DNA of 52,690 bases from Syntrophus sp. (in: bacteria) (GCA_013824835.1 PNOM01000010.1:1-52690), one strand, 5' to 3'; positions 8,044 to 17,206 are shown, counted from the first letter of the stretch. Notes: generated by a model from the sequence alone, not told the origin. Made by a program: numbers and translations.

Positions 8044-8059
8044 GCAAGCTTCGGGGTAT
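8044..8059 (-). repeat. Inverted half copy of the REP-like element
   Basis: GCAAGC followed two bases later by CGGGGTAT is the reverse complement of the left arm of the copy at 7935, apart from the two middle bases. The two elements face each other across about 80 bases, the arrangement seen in paired REP elements. The right arm of this copy is not recognisable. Confidence 0.45.
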
Positions 8060-8154
8060 TGGTCAGCAGGGCAATAGACACCGCTGGCGTCCTGATATTA
8101 TATCCTCGTAGAATACATTTCTTCTCCATAACCCGCCCCTTCAGCAGCCGTCAA

Positions 8155-8184
8155 TTGTTAAATTATGGCATGAGGATGCATAAT
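8155..8184 (+). promoter_or_regulatory. Weak candidate promoter for the flavo-diiron operon
   Basis: TTGTTA (8155-8160) and CATAAT (8179-8184) are 18 bases apart, 89 bases before the flavo-diiron start. Both boxes are imperfect. No clear peroxide or iron regulator site was seen nearby. Confidence 0.3.
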
Positions 8185-8272
8185 TTGAGTAAGGGCCTTG
8201 ATATTTTCTATCTCCTGTTTTAATGTAGAAGTACAACTTTTTTTTGAAAGGATGAATACAAAGGAGGTAGTT

Positions 8273-9490
8273 ATGAAGGCTGTAGAGATTAAACCTGACA
8301 TATTCTGGGTTGGTGCAACCGACTGGGGTGTGAGGGATTTTCACGGTTACATTACCCAAAACGGAACCACCTATAACAACTATCTGATCATGGATTCCCA
8401 GATTACACTCCTTGATACGGTAAAGGGTGATTTCGTTGAAGAGAGTATCAAGAAGATAAAGAGTATTACTGATTTGTCCCGTATTACCAATCTTGTAATA
8501 AACCATATTGAGCCTGATCATGCCGGCGGACTTGGAAGGGTCATGAAGCTTATACCTCAGGTGACGATTTATATTACCGAGAGGGGCAGAAAAGGGCTGG
8601 AGAGGCATTTTGACACCTCACAATGGAATTTTAAGGTGGTGAAAAACGGAGATACCCTGAATATCGGCACCCATTCCCTCCTGTTTCTCGAGACCCCCAT
8701 GCTCCATTGGCCTGATTCCATGGTCACCTACGTGAAGGAAGCGAAACTTCTTATCTCTCAGGATGCCTTTGGACAGCATATTGCCTCAGCGGCTCGCTTT
8801 GACGACGAATTTACCAGTTGCGCCTCTCTTTATGAACTTGAGGATGCAGTCAAGGACTACTATGCGAATATACTGATGCCTTTTGGTCAGCTTATTAAGG
8901 CAAAGATAGCAGATATTGTCAAGGCAGGTCTTGAAATCGACATGATCGCTCCCGACCACGGCATAATATGGAGAAAGGATCCCGGTAAAATCATCCAGAT
9001 GTATCTTGATATGGCAAATGGAAAGGCGGATCTCCGTGTTGCGGTTATTTATGATACTATGTGGCACAGTACGGAGCGTATGACCGTTCCCGTTGTTCAG
9101 GGGATCAAGGATGAAGGGGTCGACTGTAAGGTAATTAAGCTGAGGGCAAGTCCTATGAGCCTTGCCATAAAGGAATTTTGGGAGGCAAGGGGTTGCCTTA
9201 TAGGGACACCGACCTTAAATAATCTCATGTTCCCGTCAGTGGCAGAGTTTCTGTACCATCTCGGTGGTTTGAGACCCAAGAACAGGATAATGGGCGCCTT
9301 CGGGAGCTTTGGATGGGGAGGAGGGGGAGTAAAAGAGGCCAATGAAGCGATTAAGCGTATGGGCATAGAGACGGTGGAGCCCGGCGTGCAGGTACAGTAC
9401 AGGCCATCGGCTGATGATGAAATAAAATGTTACGAGTATGCGAGGGAATTTGCAAAAAAGGTAAAAGAATATCATAAAAAATTTGAATAA
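8273..9490 (+). CDS. A-type flavoprotein (flavo-diiron protein, FprA/Roo type)
   Basis: Flavo-diiron proteins reduce O2 to water, or NO to N2O, in the cytoplasm using electrons from rubredoxin. The 405-residue product has an N-terminal metallo-beta-lactamase domain with diiron ligands H78, E80, D82, H83, H145, D164 and H229, all present ([27 protein letters not shown]). A flavodoxin domain follows from about residue 250, with the FMN loop TMWHSTERM and GSFGWGGGG near the end. The start at 8273 has AAGGAGG five bases upstream; upstream in-frame starts give a longer, unlikely leader. A rubredoxin gene follows after 14 bases, matching the known electron partner. Confidence 0.93.
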   Translation: MKAVEIKPDIFWVGATDWGVRDFHGYITQNGTTYNNYLIMDSQITLLDTVKGDFVEESIKKIKSITDLSRITNLVINHIEPDHAGGLGRVMKLIPQVTIYITERGRKGLERHFDTSQWNFKVVKNGDTLNIGTHSLLFLETPMLHWPDSMVTYVKEAKLLISQDAFGQHIASAARFDDEFTSCASLYELEDAVKDYYANILMPFGQLIKAKIADIVKAGLEIDMIAPDHGIIWRKDPGKIIQMYLDMANGKADLRVAVIYDTMWHSTERMTVPVVQGIKDEGVDCKVIKLRASPMSLAIKEFWEARGCLIGTPTLNNLMFPSVAEFLYHLGGLRPKNRIMGAFGSFGWGGGGVKEANEAIKRMGIETVEPGVQVQYRPSADDEIKCYEYAREFAKKVKEYHKKFE

Positions 9491-9504
9491 AGGAGGTGAC
9501 GGTT

Positions 9505-9636
9505 ATGTGGCAATGTTCAGTGTGTGGTTACGAATATAATGAGGCTACAGAGGGTAAAAAATTTGAGGAACTTCCCGATGACTGGAGATGTCCGGTATGC
9601 AATGCGCCCAAAGAGGCCTTTGAGAAGGTGCGATAA
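9505..9636 (+). CDS. Rubredoxin (43 residues)
   Basis: This very short gene encodes a protein beginning [14 protein letters not shown]4, C7, C29 and C32 form the two CXXC knuckles that hold one iron atom, with the CGY and CPVC contexts of rubredoxin. At 43 residues it is shorter than the usual 52-54, mainly in the loop between the knuckles. AAAGGAGG precedes the ATG. It sits 14 bases behind the flavo-diiron gene and 96 bases before rubrerythrin, so it should carry electrons from a reductase to either protein. The gene is easily missed because of its size. Confidence 0.9.
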   Translation: MWQCSVCGYEYNEATEGKKFEELPDDWRCPVCNAPKEAFEKVR

Positions 9637-9641
9637 ATAAT

Positions 9642-9662
9642 GTTCAACGTTCAATGTTCGAG
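9642..9662 (+). repeat. Heptanucleotide tandem repeat
   Basis: GTTCAAC, GTTCAAT and GTTCGAG follow in register, five bases after the rubredoxin stop codon. This is the second seven-base array in the window and differs in sequence from the one at 1573. Confidence 0.55.
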
Positions 9663-9732
9663 GTTAAAGACTGACGCGGACTGCAAGGGCCGTGAGTGAT
9701 GAAACAGATTAAATATTATGGAGGTTGTATAT

Positions 9733-10233
9733 ATGTCCAAAACAGAAAATAATCTTAAAGAGTCCTTTGCCGGTGAATCCCAGGCAAACAGGAAATATCT
9801 CGCCTTTGCAAAGAAGGCCGAACAAGAGGGATATCCGCAGGTAGCAAGGCTTTTCAGGGCCGCCGCAGAAGCCGAAACTGTTCATGCCCACAACCACCTG
9901 AGAGAGCTTGGGGGGATAAAGAGCACCAAAGAGAACCTTGAAGCAGCGATCAGCGGAGAAACACATGAATTCCAGCACATGTATCCTGCAATGATTGAAG
10001 AGGCCAGGGAAGAGGGTAATAAAGGGGCTGAGAGGAGTTTCCATATCGCCAACGAAGTTGAGAAGATTCACGCAGGTCTCTACAAAAAGGCACTCGACGC
10101 CCTCGGTAAGGGCGAGGGAGCGACCTATGATTACTACATCTGCAAAGTGTGCGGTTATACAGCAGAAAAGGAAGCGCCTGAAACCTGTCCCGTATGCGGT
10201 GCAAAAAAGATGGCTTTTTACAAGGCGGACTAA
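9733..10233 (+). CDS. Rubrerythrin
   Basis: Rubrerythrin reduces hydrogen peroxide to water in anaerobes. The 166-residue protein has a ferritin-like four-helix domain with the expected carboxylate and histidine ligands (FAGESQANRKY, AAEAETVHAHNH, ISGETHEFQHMYPAMIEEA, EVEKIH) and a C-terminal rubredoxin-like domain with CKVCGY and CPVCGA. The ATG at 9733 is the right start: GGAGG is eight bases upstream and the sequence begins MSKTENNLKESF as in the family. The in-frame ATG at 9718 overlaps the ribosome site. Its stop codon lies within a tandem 22-bp duplication. Confidence 0.95.
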   Translation: MSKTENNLKESFAGESQANRKYLAFAKKAEQEGYPQVARLFRAAAEAETVHAHNHLRELGGIKSTKENLEAAISGETHEFQHMYPAMIEEAREEGNKGAERSFHIANEVEKIHAGLYKKALDALGKGEGATYDYYICKVCGYTAEKEAPETCPVCGAKKMAFYKAD

Positions 10234-10268
10234 AGCTGCTGTAACAGCGGACTAAAGCATCTGTAACA
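10225..10268 (+). repeat. 22-bp tandem duplication across the rubrerythrin stop codon
   Basis: The 22 bases at 10225-10246 are repeated at 10247-10268 with 20 of 22 identical. The first copy includes the last two sense codons and TAA of rubrerythrin, so the second copy is a spare end of the gene placed in the intergenic space. It has no coding effect. Confidence 0.8.
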
Positions 10269-10295
10269 AAAGATATGCAATAAGGGGAGTATCCA

Positions 10296-10871
10296 TTGAA
10301 CATCATTGCTTTCCACGGGAGTCCGAGGGAGGGGGGGAATACAGACCTCCTGCTCCGTGAAGCACTCAAGGCAATAGATCCATCGACGCACAGGGTCCGG
10401 TTATTCAGACTGAATCTGATGGATATCAGGCCGTGCCAGAATTGCGGGGGCTGTGATGTGACAGGAGAGTGTGTCATAAAGGATGGAATGGAGGAGATAT
10501 ATAGAGAGATCAGGGGGGCGGATCGGATTATCCTTGCCTCCCCTATCTTTTTCTTTGGTCTTACTGCGCAGACAAAGTGCATGCTTGACCGATGCCAGGT
10601 CTTCTGGTGTGAAAAATATTTGCTGAAAAGACAGATTCCTGAAGGTCTCTTTGGCAGAAAAGGTCTGCTCCTCCTCGCAGGGGGGATGAAGAAGGAGATT
10701 GGCATCGAGTGCAGTGAGGCAACAGCAAAGGCCTTTTTCAGGACCATAAGCGTCCCCGAGCATACAACCCTCAGTTATCTCGGCATAGATGCAAAGGGCG
10801 CAATCCTGGAACACCCTACTGCCCTGAAGGATGCCTACCAGGCAGGAGAAAGGCTTGCCTCGCCTATTTGA
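10296..10871 (+). CDS. Iron-sulfur flavoprotein / NADPH-dependent FMN reductase family
   Basis: The 191-residue protein has a flavodoxin-like fold: the FMN phosphate loop FHGSPREGGNTD is at residues 6-17. It is followed by a compact cysteine motif C47, C50, C53 and C59, like that holding the 4Fe-4S cluster in archaeal iron-sulfur flavoproteins. ASPIFFFGLTAQTKCMLDR continues the family pattern. It probably passes electrons within the oxygen-defence group. The start is a TTG at 10296 with GGGGAG upstream. It lies between rubrerythrin and feoAB. Confidence 0.8.
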   Translation: MNIIAFHGSPREGGNTDLLLREALKAIDPSTHRVRLFRLNLMDIRPCQNCGGCDVTGECVIKDGMEEIYREIRGADRIILASPIFFFGLTAQTKCMLDRCQVFWCEKYLLKRQIPEGLFGRKGLLLLAGGMKKEIGIECSEATAKAFFRTISVPEHTTLSYLGIDAKGAILEHPTALKDAYQAGERLASPI

Positions 10872-10897
10872 CAGATACCTGCGAAGCATAGTACAAA
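10868..10897 (+). promoter_or_regulatory. Candidate promoter for feoAB
   Basis: TTGACA (10868-10873) overlaps the stop codon of the previous gene; TACAAA (10892-10897) follows 18 bases later, 46 bases before the FeoAB start. No convincing Fur box was found. Confidence 0.35.
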
Positions 10898-10943
10898 TTA
10901 AGCCGGGAACACAATATTATATACAACGAAGGTAGAGAGAAGA

Positions 10944-13190
10944 ATGGATAATGGACCGGTATCTATTGTTGACCTTAAGGAAGGCCAGGAAGGGATTGTC
11001 TATCATCTGTCCGGAGGCAAGAGCTTAACAAGCAGGCTTGCAGGTATGGGTATAGTACCGGGAACAAGAATAAAGGTCATGAGAAACAGGGGCGGACTTC
11101 TCATAGTCCTTGCCTCAGACACAAGAGTAGCCCTTGGCAGGGGACAGGCTGCCGAGATTCAGGTGGTGGAGGCACTGCCCTCCCACGAACAGAGAGATAA
11201 GGATAAAGAGAGAGAGACACTCCTTGTTGCCCTTGCAGGACAACCGAATGTCGGCAAATCAACAGTCTTTAATGTTCTTACAGGTCTCTCCCAGCACATA
11301 GGCAATTGGCCCGGCAAGACAGTGGAAAAGAAGGAAGGGGTCTATATTACCGACGACAAGGAGATAAAGATTGTCGATCTCCCGGGAACCTACAGCCTAA
11401 GCGCCTTTTCCGAAGAAGAGCGGGTTGCAAGGGACTTCATAATAAATGAGAACCCTGATGTAATCATTCTTCTTGTAAATGCTGCTGCCCTTGAGCGGAG
11501 CCTCTATATGCTTTCCGAATTGCTTCTGCTCGGTCCCCCGGTCATTATTGCGGTAAACATGACCGACGTGGCGGAAGACCAAGGTATTGTCATTGATATT
11601 GAGGCCCTCCATAAGGCCCTCAGAATACCGGTTGTTCAATTGGTTGCCACAAAAAACAGGGGCATAAAAGAGCTCATATGGGAGGCAATCAAGCTTGCCA
11701 AAGACGAGCTACCCTATGACCCGAAGATGCCTGACGTGTCGGAGGACCACAAGGCAATTTTTAATAGCCTCTTTGACCTTATACGGGAGCATGTTCCTCC
11801 CCCTTATACAGATGTATGGGTGGCTACAAAACTCATGGAGGGCGATCCCGAAATAATAAAGATCATTGAGGAGTTGGTGCCGATACATGTCTGGAATGAA
11901 ATCCAGGCCCTTCTCATTAAACATGAAGATGCGCTCCGTGCAGTAGTGGGGGGTCGATATGACTGGATAGAAGAGGTTACGAGGGCAGCCATTTCGAGAT
12001 TCAAAATGGGACAGGTCCTGATCACGGACCGCATAGACCATATACTCACCAGACCCGTTATCGGGATACCTGTTCTCCTCGGTATCCTTGGTTTTATTTT
12101 TACCCTCACCTTTGAAATTGGTTTTCCTGCACAGAAAGGGTTGGAATTTCTTATAAGCGCCTTTGGTCAATGGATTGACGGGAGCTTGTCCTTTTTCCCG
12201 ACCTGGGTGCGGGGATTACTTGTAAACGGTATTATAGGTGGGGTAGGGTCGATCCTTACCTTTGTACCTCTCCTGATCATATTCTTTACCTCCATGGCAT
12301 TCCTCGAAGATGTAGGATACATGGCAAGGGCAGCCTTTGTTATGGACAGATTTATGCATATCATCGGACTTCACGGAAAGAGTTTTCTGCCTATGTGCCT
12401 GGGGTTCGGGTGCAATGTTCCGGCAGTTATGGGGGCACGTATTGTGGAGTCAAAGAGGGCGAGGCTTCTTACAATATTCCTGGCCCCTTTTGTGCCCTGT
12501 ACCGGACGGCTTGCTGCCATGACCTTCATTGCTGCGGCCATATTCGGTAATAAGGCGCTCGCTGTGTCATGGTCCCTTGTAGCCCTCAATATTGTTGCCC
12601 TCGGGATTGCGGGCATGATCATAAGCAGGCTTTTTTTAAGGGGTGAACCCGTGCCCTTTATTATGGAGCTTCCCCTCTACCATAGACCGGATCTCAAGAC
12701 CATATTCATGGTGGTATGGAGCAGGACAATGGCCTTTATGAGAAAGGCAGGCACAGTTATACTCATTTTTTCCGTGGTGATCTGGTTTTTGTCCAATATA
12801 CCAGGCGGGACAATAGAGACCAGCGTGCTCTCATGGATAGGCCATAGGATTGAATTTATCGGTGCCCCAATGGGACTGGACTGGAGGATGATCGTGGCCC
12901 TTCTCTCAAGTATTGTGGCCAAGGAGAACTCCATAGCCGCCCTCGGCATACTCTACGATGTGGGTGACCAAGGACTCAGGGTCGTATTGCCGACCATGAT
13001 CAATCATGCTTCAGCCCTCTCATTCCTCGTTATCCTGATGGTCTTTATCCCATGTATTCCGACTATTACGGTTATGAGGCAGGAAATGGAGAATTGGCGA
13101 TGGTTCCTCTTTTCTCTCATATTTATGCTCTGTTTTTCCCTGGCAGGTGGTTTTGCAGCCTATCATATTGCAGTGTTACTGAAAATATAG
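10944..13190 (+). CDS. feoB: FeoA-FeoB fusion ferrous iron transporter
   Basis: The product imports Fe2+ across the inner membrane. Residues 1-78 are a FeoA-type SH3-like domain (LAGMGIVPGTRIKVMRNRGG, ALGRGQAAEI). The FeoB G domain follows with G1 GQPNVGKS at 99-106, G3 DLPGTYS and G4 NMTD, then a helical region and about eight membrane segments from roughly residue 375, including the LPMCLGFGCNVPAVMGAR motif and GRLAAMTF region. At 748 residues it equals a FeoA plus a full FeoB. No separate feoA or feoC is next to it. It follows the iron-dependent oxygen-defence genes and ends 21 bases before the metallophosphoesterase gene. Confidence 0.95.
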   Translation: MDNGPVSIVDLKEGQEGIVYHLSGGKSLTSRLAGMGIVPGTRIKVMRNRGGLLIVLASDTRVALGRGQAAEIQVVEALPSHEQRDKDKERETLLVALAGQPNVGKSTVFNVLTGLSQHIGNWPGKTVEKKEGVYITDDKEIKIVDLPGTYSLSAFSEEERVARDFIINENPDVIILLVNAAALERSLYMLSELLLLGPPVIIAVNMTDVAEDQGIVIDIEALHKALRIPVVQLVATKNRGIKELIWEAIKLAKDELPYDPKMPDVSEDHKAIFNSLFDLIREHVPPPYTDVWVATKLMEGDPEIIKIIEELVPIHVWNEIQALLIKHEDALRAVVGGRYDWIEEVTRAAISRFKMGQVLITDRIDHILTRPVIGIPVLLGILGFIFTLTFEIGFPAQKGLEFLISAFGQWIDGSLSFFPTWVRGLLVNGIIGGVGSILTFVPLLIIFFTSMAFLEDVGYMARAAFVMDRFMHIIGLHGKSFLPMCLGFGCNVPAVMGARIVESKRARLLTIFLAPFVPCTGRLAAMTFIAAAIFGNKALAVSWSLVALNIVALGIAGMIISRLFLRGEPVPFIMELPLYHRPDLKTIFMVVWSRTMAFMRKAGTVILIFSVVIWFLSNIPGGTIETSVLSWIGHRIEFIGAPMGLDWRMIVALLSSIVAKENSIAALGILYDVGDQGLRVVLPTMINHASALSFLVILMVFIPCIPTITVMRQEMENWRWFLFSLIFMLCFSLAGGFAAYHIAVLLKI

Positions 13191-13211
13191 TTATCTATCT
13201 ATATAATTGGA

Positions 13212-14354
13212 ATGAATCTCTTCCTCCTCACCTTTTTCTTTATCTACAGTGGATGTCATTTTTATGTCTTAATGAAGACGCGAGCACTCTTTAGACTTAC
13301 CGCAGGGTGGGTCATTGTCCTCGCATTTTTTATGTTTCTCATGGTATTTGCGCCCATTATTGTCCGTATTCTGGAAGGAGTTGGCTATGATATATTTGCA
13401 ACTATCATGGCCTATATCGGATATGGATGGATGAGCATTCTGTTTCTGTTTTTTTCAACCTTGCTCCTCATCAATATAGGACGTTTAGCTGTCTATCTTA
13501 TCGGACTGGTAACGAGACATGACTTTTCTTCCATTACTTCGGCCTCCAGGCAATATTTCATTCTCGCACTTATGTGCGCTGCATCTGTAACAATCTATGG
13601 CTTTGTAGATGCTCAAAATATACGGATAGAGCACATTGTGATAAAAACGGACAAGCTTTCAAAAGAGGCAGGAAGTATTCGAATAGCACAGGTATCGGAC
13701 ATTCATCTTGGCCTTATAATAGGGGAAGAGCGTCTTAAAAAGATACTTGATAAGGTTGCGGAGATTAATCCCGACGTGCTGGTTTCAACGGGTGACCTCC
13801 TTGATGGACGAGCGGATTCTATGGATGCCATGATAACCCTGTTTAACGGGATCATGCCCCGTTTCGGGAAATTTGCCGTAACAGGGAACCACGAATTTTA
13901 TGCAGGTATTGCAGGTTTTACCTCTTTTGCCGAGAGGGCTGGGTTTAAAGTTCTCAGAGGGGAGGGAATTGTCATCGACGGTGTTATGAATATTGCGGGC
14001 ATTGATGATATTGCAGGCAGAGATCACCCTGCTTACAGAAACATAGAAGAAAGGGTGCTGCTGTCCAATCTCCCGGGAGACCGGTTTAATTTGTTGCTGA
14101 AACACAGACCTTTAATAAACAGAGACACTCTTGGGTTGTTTGATCTACAGCTTTCAGGTCATACCCATAAAGGGCAGATTTTTCCTTTCAGCTATATAGC
14201 GATGTTGCCTTTCCCTTTTTTATCAGGGTATTTCTACCTTGGAAAGGGTTCGCACTTGTATGTAAGCAGGGGAACGGGGACGTGGGGGCCGCCGGTTCGA
14301 TTTCTGTCCTCTCCGGAAGTGACATTGATTGAACTTAAGAATGATAAGTTTTAG
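13212..14354 (+). CDS. Membrane-anchored YaeI/YkuE-like metallophosphoesterase
   Basis: The 380-residue protein begins with about four membrane segments (residues 1-135) and ends in a calcineurin-like phosphoesterase domain. The metal motifs are all present: SDIHLG, STGDLLDG, TGNHEFY and SGHTHKGQ. The layout and motifs are those of YaeI/YkuE proteins. The chlamydial enzyme LpxG, which removes UMP from UDP-2,3-diacylglucosamine, belongs to this same group. Here the gene opens the BamA-lipid A operon, and no LpxH or LpxI is encoded in the window, so an LpxG role is a reasonable inference, not proven. Confidence 0.85.
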   Translation: MNLFLLTFFFIYSGCHFYVLMKTRALFRLTAGWVIVLAFFMFLMVFAPIIVRILEGVGYDIFATIMAYIGYGWMSILFLFFSTLLLINIGRLAVYLIGLVTRHDFSSITSASRQYFILALMCAASVTIYGFVDAQNIRIEHIVIKTDKLSKEAGSIRIAQVSDIHLGLIIGEERLKKILDKVAEINPDVLVSTGDLLDGRADSMDAMITLFNGIMPRFGKFAVTGNHEFYAGIAGFTSFAERAGFKVLRGEGIVIDGVMNIAGIDDIAGRDHPAYRNIEERVLLSNLPGDRFNLLLKHRPLINRDTLGLFDLQLSGHTHKGQIFPFSYIAMLPFPFLSGYFYLGKGSHLYVSRGTGTWGPPVRFLSSPEVTLIELKNDKF

Positions 14355-14374
14355 CTTTACAATAGAGGATTTAT

Positions 14375-16651
14375 TTGTTAATTTGCCTAATCCGCATGAA
14401 AATTATAAAGATAATAGTCTGTCTCATTTTGTGTGCACTGCCTTTGACTATGTGGGCAGAGAACGCTGAAAAAGTGGCCAAAATTGAGATAACAGGAAAC
14501 GAGAGTATTGACAAGGGTTTCATAATGAATGCAATAAAAATGAAGGAGAATGATCCCTACGATTTAAATAAGATCCGTGAGGATATGAAGAGTATCTATA
14601 AAACAGGTTTTTTCAGTGATGTTCAGATTGACGTAAAGGATTCGGACAAAGGGAAGGTTGTTACCTTTGTGGTTATAGAGAGGGCGCCAGTAAAAGCAAT
14701 CTATGTTTCAGGCAATAAGCAGATAAAGACAAACGATATTAAAGATAAGCTTAAAATAAGGACTAATTCGGTACTCAATATTGAAAAGATAAAAGAGAGC
14801 ATGGATGAGATAAGAAAACTCTATGCGAGCAAGGGATACTATGCAGCAAAGGTCGGATATGAGATATCTTACGAAGAGGGTTACTATGCAACAGTAAGGT
14901 TTCTAATTGACGAGCCTGTAAAGGCGTATGTTCGAAAGATTTCCTTTAAAGGCAACAAGGCATTCAAAGCCGGCAAACTGAAGTCTGTTATGAAGGTGAG
15001 TGAAAAAGGTATCCTCTCGTGGGCAACCGGGTCTGGTATTCTCGATGAGGAAAACCTTGATGATGACAGAAAGCGTTTAGAGGCTTTCTATCATGACAAC
15101 GGATATGTAAGGATAAATGTCGGGGTACCCGATGTTACCGTATCAAAAGATGGAAAGAGCTTAAGCATTATCATGCCCATAGAAGAAGGCAGTCTTTATA
15201 AGATAGGAGCTATAGGCTTTAAAGGCGATATGCTCTATGACAACAACTATTTATTAAAAACCATGAAGAGCAAAGTGGATCAAACCTTCAGGGCCTCATT
15301 GTATCAGGAGGACACCCTGACCCTTACTGACCTCTACCAGGATAAGGGTTATGCCTTCTGCGAGGTAACGCCCCTTACCGTGATAAATGATGAGATTCGT
15401 ACAGTAAATCTCACCTTCGATTTTGCAAAAGGACAGGAGATATTTGTAAACAGGGTTAATATTTTCGGAAACGCGAAAACCAGGGATAAAGTGGTCAGGA
15501 GAGAGCTGAGGCTGGCCGAGGGGGACAGATGGTCTGCCACAAAGTTGAAAAGCAGCAAGAGGAGGCTCGTTAATACGACCTACTTTAAAGACGTAGACAT
15601 GAAAATTGTCAAGACCGATGAACCGGATAAGATTAACCTGGATGTAAAGCTTGAGGAAAAACCAACGGGTACCTTAAATATGGGAATCGGCTACAGCACC
15701 TCAGAAAAGATAATATTATCAGGGTCAATATCACAGGAGAATTTTTTCGGCACCGGCAGGAAGGTTTTCCTTGACGCTGCTGTTGGCAGTATCACTAAAT
15801 CTTACAGATTTACTTATGTTGAGCCATATCTGCTGGACAAGAATATTTCCACCGCTATCAGCTTATTTAACTTCACGAGGGTAATGGATAACTACGATTA
15901 CAAGCAAAGCGGGGGAAGCATATCTTTTGTCAGGCCATTAACAGATTTTGTAAAAGCAGGCATAAAATACAGGTATGAAACAACTAATGTAGGAAATATC
16001 TCTTACTATGCAAGTTCCACTATCCAGGATGCCGCCGGGACGCTTTCTACGAGCAGTATTACCTGGAGTTTATCAAACAATACGATAGATAATATCATGA
16101 ATCCATCAAAGGGTGTGAGGTCCGAAATATCCTATGAATTAGCTGGTGGCCCCCTTATGGGTGATAACTATTTTAACAAAGGGATCGGGGTATATGCCCG
16201 GTATATACCAGCAGGGTTCTGGGACAGCGTTTTTTTCATGAGAGGGACTGCAGGCATTATCAGGCCCTATGGTGGGAAACCGATACCTATCTATGAGAAG
16301 TTTTACGTTGGAGGCATACAGACTGTAAGGGGTTTTAAATATGGTTATGCAGGGCCGAGAGATGTAAACGGTGACCCCTTGGGCGGCAATAACCAGCTAT
16401 ATTTTAACCTTGAATGGATATTTCCTATCTATAAACCTGCGGGTTTAAAAGGGGTTTTATTTTTTGACATTGGGCATGGATTTGAAGATTCCAGCGGATG
16501 GCTCTTAAACGGCGCCAAGAAGAGTGCAGGATTCGGCATACGATGGTTTTCGCCTATGGGACCAATCAGGCTTGAGCTCGGGTTCAACCTCAGTCCGCAA
16601 AATGATGAAAAAGCGAGTGTTTTCGATTTTACAATGGGTACACAATATTAA
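14375..16651 (+). CDS. bamA: BamA outer-membrane assembly protein (Omp85)
   Basis: BamA inserts beta-barrel proteins into the outer membrane. The 758-residue sequence has a signal peptide, then a run of POTRA domains over about residues 30-420 (repeated patterns such as VERAPVKAIYVSGNKQIKT and FVNRVNIFGNAKTRDKVVRRE), then a 16-strand barrel with the FYVGGIQTVRGFKYG lid-lock region and the late PMGPIRLELGF strand. It ends in a tyrosine rather than the usual phenylalanine or tryptophan. The TTG at 14375 has AGAGG six bases upstream and is preferred; an ATG at 14396 is an alternative and leaves the signal peptide intact. Confidence 0.95.
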   Translation: MLICLIRMKIIKIIVCLILCALPLTMWAENAEKVAKIEITGNESIDKGFIMNAIKMKENDPYDLNKIREDMKSIYKTGFFSDVQIDVKDSDKGKVVTFVVIERAPVKAIYVSGNKQIKTNDIKDKLKIRTNSVLNIEKIKESMDEIRKLYASKGYYAAKVGYEISYEEGYYATVRFLIDEPVKAYVRKISFKGNKAFKAGKLKSVMKVSEKGILSWATGSGILDEENLDDDRKRLEAFYHDNGYVRINVGVPDVTVSKDGKSLSIIMPIEEGSLYKIGAIGFKGDMLYDNNYLLKTMKSKVDQTFRASLYQEDTLTLTDLYQDKGYAFCEVTPLTVINDEIRTVNLTFDFAKGQEIFVNRVNIFGNAKTRDKVVRRELRLAEGDRWSATKLKSSKRRLVNTTYFKDVDMKIVKTDEPDKINLDVKLEEKPTGTLNMGIGYSTSEKIILSGSISQENFFGTGRKVFLDAAVGSITKSYRFTYVEPYLLDKNISTAISLFNFTRVMDNYDYKQSGGSISFVRPLTDFVKAGIKYRYETTNVGNISYYASSTIQDAAGTLSTSSITWSLSNNTIDNIMNPSKGVRSEISYELAGGPLMGDNYFNKGIGVYARYIPAGFWDSVFFMRGTAGIIRPYGGKPIPIYEKFYVGGIQTVRGFKYGYAGPRDVNGDPLGGNNQLYFNLEWIFPIYKPAGLKGVLFFDIGHGFEDSSGWLLNGAKKSAGFGIRWFSPMGPIRLELGFNLSPQNDEKASVFDFTMGTQY

Positions 16652-16663
16652 ACGGGAGGAAAT

Positions 16664-17206
16664 ATGAAGAAAGTTACTTTTATTATTGCAGCAGCAATTA
16701 TCTTTTTGCTGCCTTTGACCCTGTTCTGCCAGGTATTAAATATTGTGTATGTAGATCTCCAGAGGGTTATGGTTGAGTCGGAGAAGGGTAAAGAGGCAAG
16801 AATATCCCTTACAGCCGAGGCCGAACGGTTAAAGAAGAATCTGGATGCAAGGCAGGAAGAATTGCAGAGAATAAAAGATGCGGCGGAAAAGCAAGGCCCG
16901 ATGATCACTCCCGATGCAAGGGCAGAAAAGGATAAACAGTATCAGATAAAGCTAAAAGACTACCAGAGGCTTGCCAATGATTACCAGGCCGAACTGCAGC
17001 AGAAGGACGGCGAATTTACACAAAAGATACTGAAAGAGATTGAGGAAGTCATTAAAAGCATGGGTGAAAGGGAAAAATACTCTTTGATTCTGGAAAGAAG
17101 CCAGGGTGGGATCCTCTTTGCAACTCCGGCGCTTGATATTACAAATAAGGTCATTGGTCTCTATAATGAGGCGGTGAAGAGAAGGCCTGCTGCTACAAAG
17201 AAATGA
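16664..17206 (+). CDS. OmpH/Skp-family periplasmic chaperone
   Basis: Skp holds unfolded outer-membrane proteins in the periplasm. The 180-residue product has a signal peptide with a hydrophobic core, a short strand ([21 protein letters not shown]) and a long charged coiled coil that forms the tentacles, then a returning strand ([15 protein letters not shown]) near the end. GGGAGG stands before the ATG. It follows bamA by 12 bases and overlaps lpxD by four, the classic bamA-skp-lpxD order. Confidence 0.9.
   Translation: MKKVTFIIAAAIIFLLPLTLFCQVLNIVYVDLQRVMVESEKGKEARISLTAEAERLKKNLDARQEELQRIKDAAEKQGPMITPDARAEKDKQYQIKLKDYQRLANDYQAELQQKDGEFTQKILKEIEEVIKSMGEREKYSLILERSQGGILFATPALDITNKVIGLYNEAVKRRPAATKK

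Noticed and set aside
8166..8180. Sigma-54-like TGGC ... TGC sequence upstream of the flavo-diiron gene
   Set aside because: The distance between GG and GC is one base short of the required spacing.
7895..8223. Two short open frames in the gap before the flavo-diiron gene
   Set aside because: They run across the REP-like palindromes, lack ribosome sites and show no protein-like composition.
13052..13294. Open frame across the feoB end and metallophosphoesterase start
   Set aside because: It overlaps two well-supported genes in another frame and has no family features.
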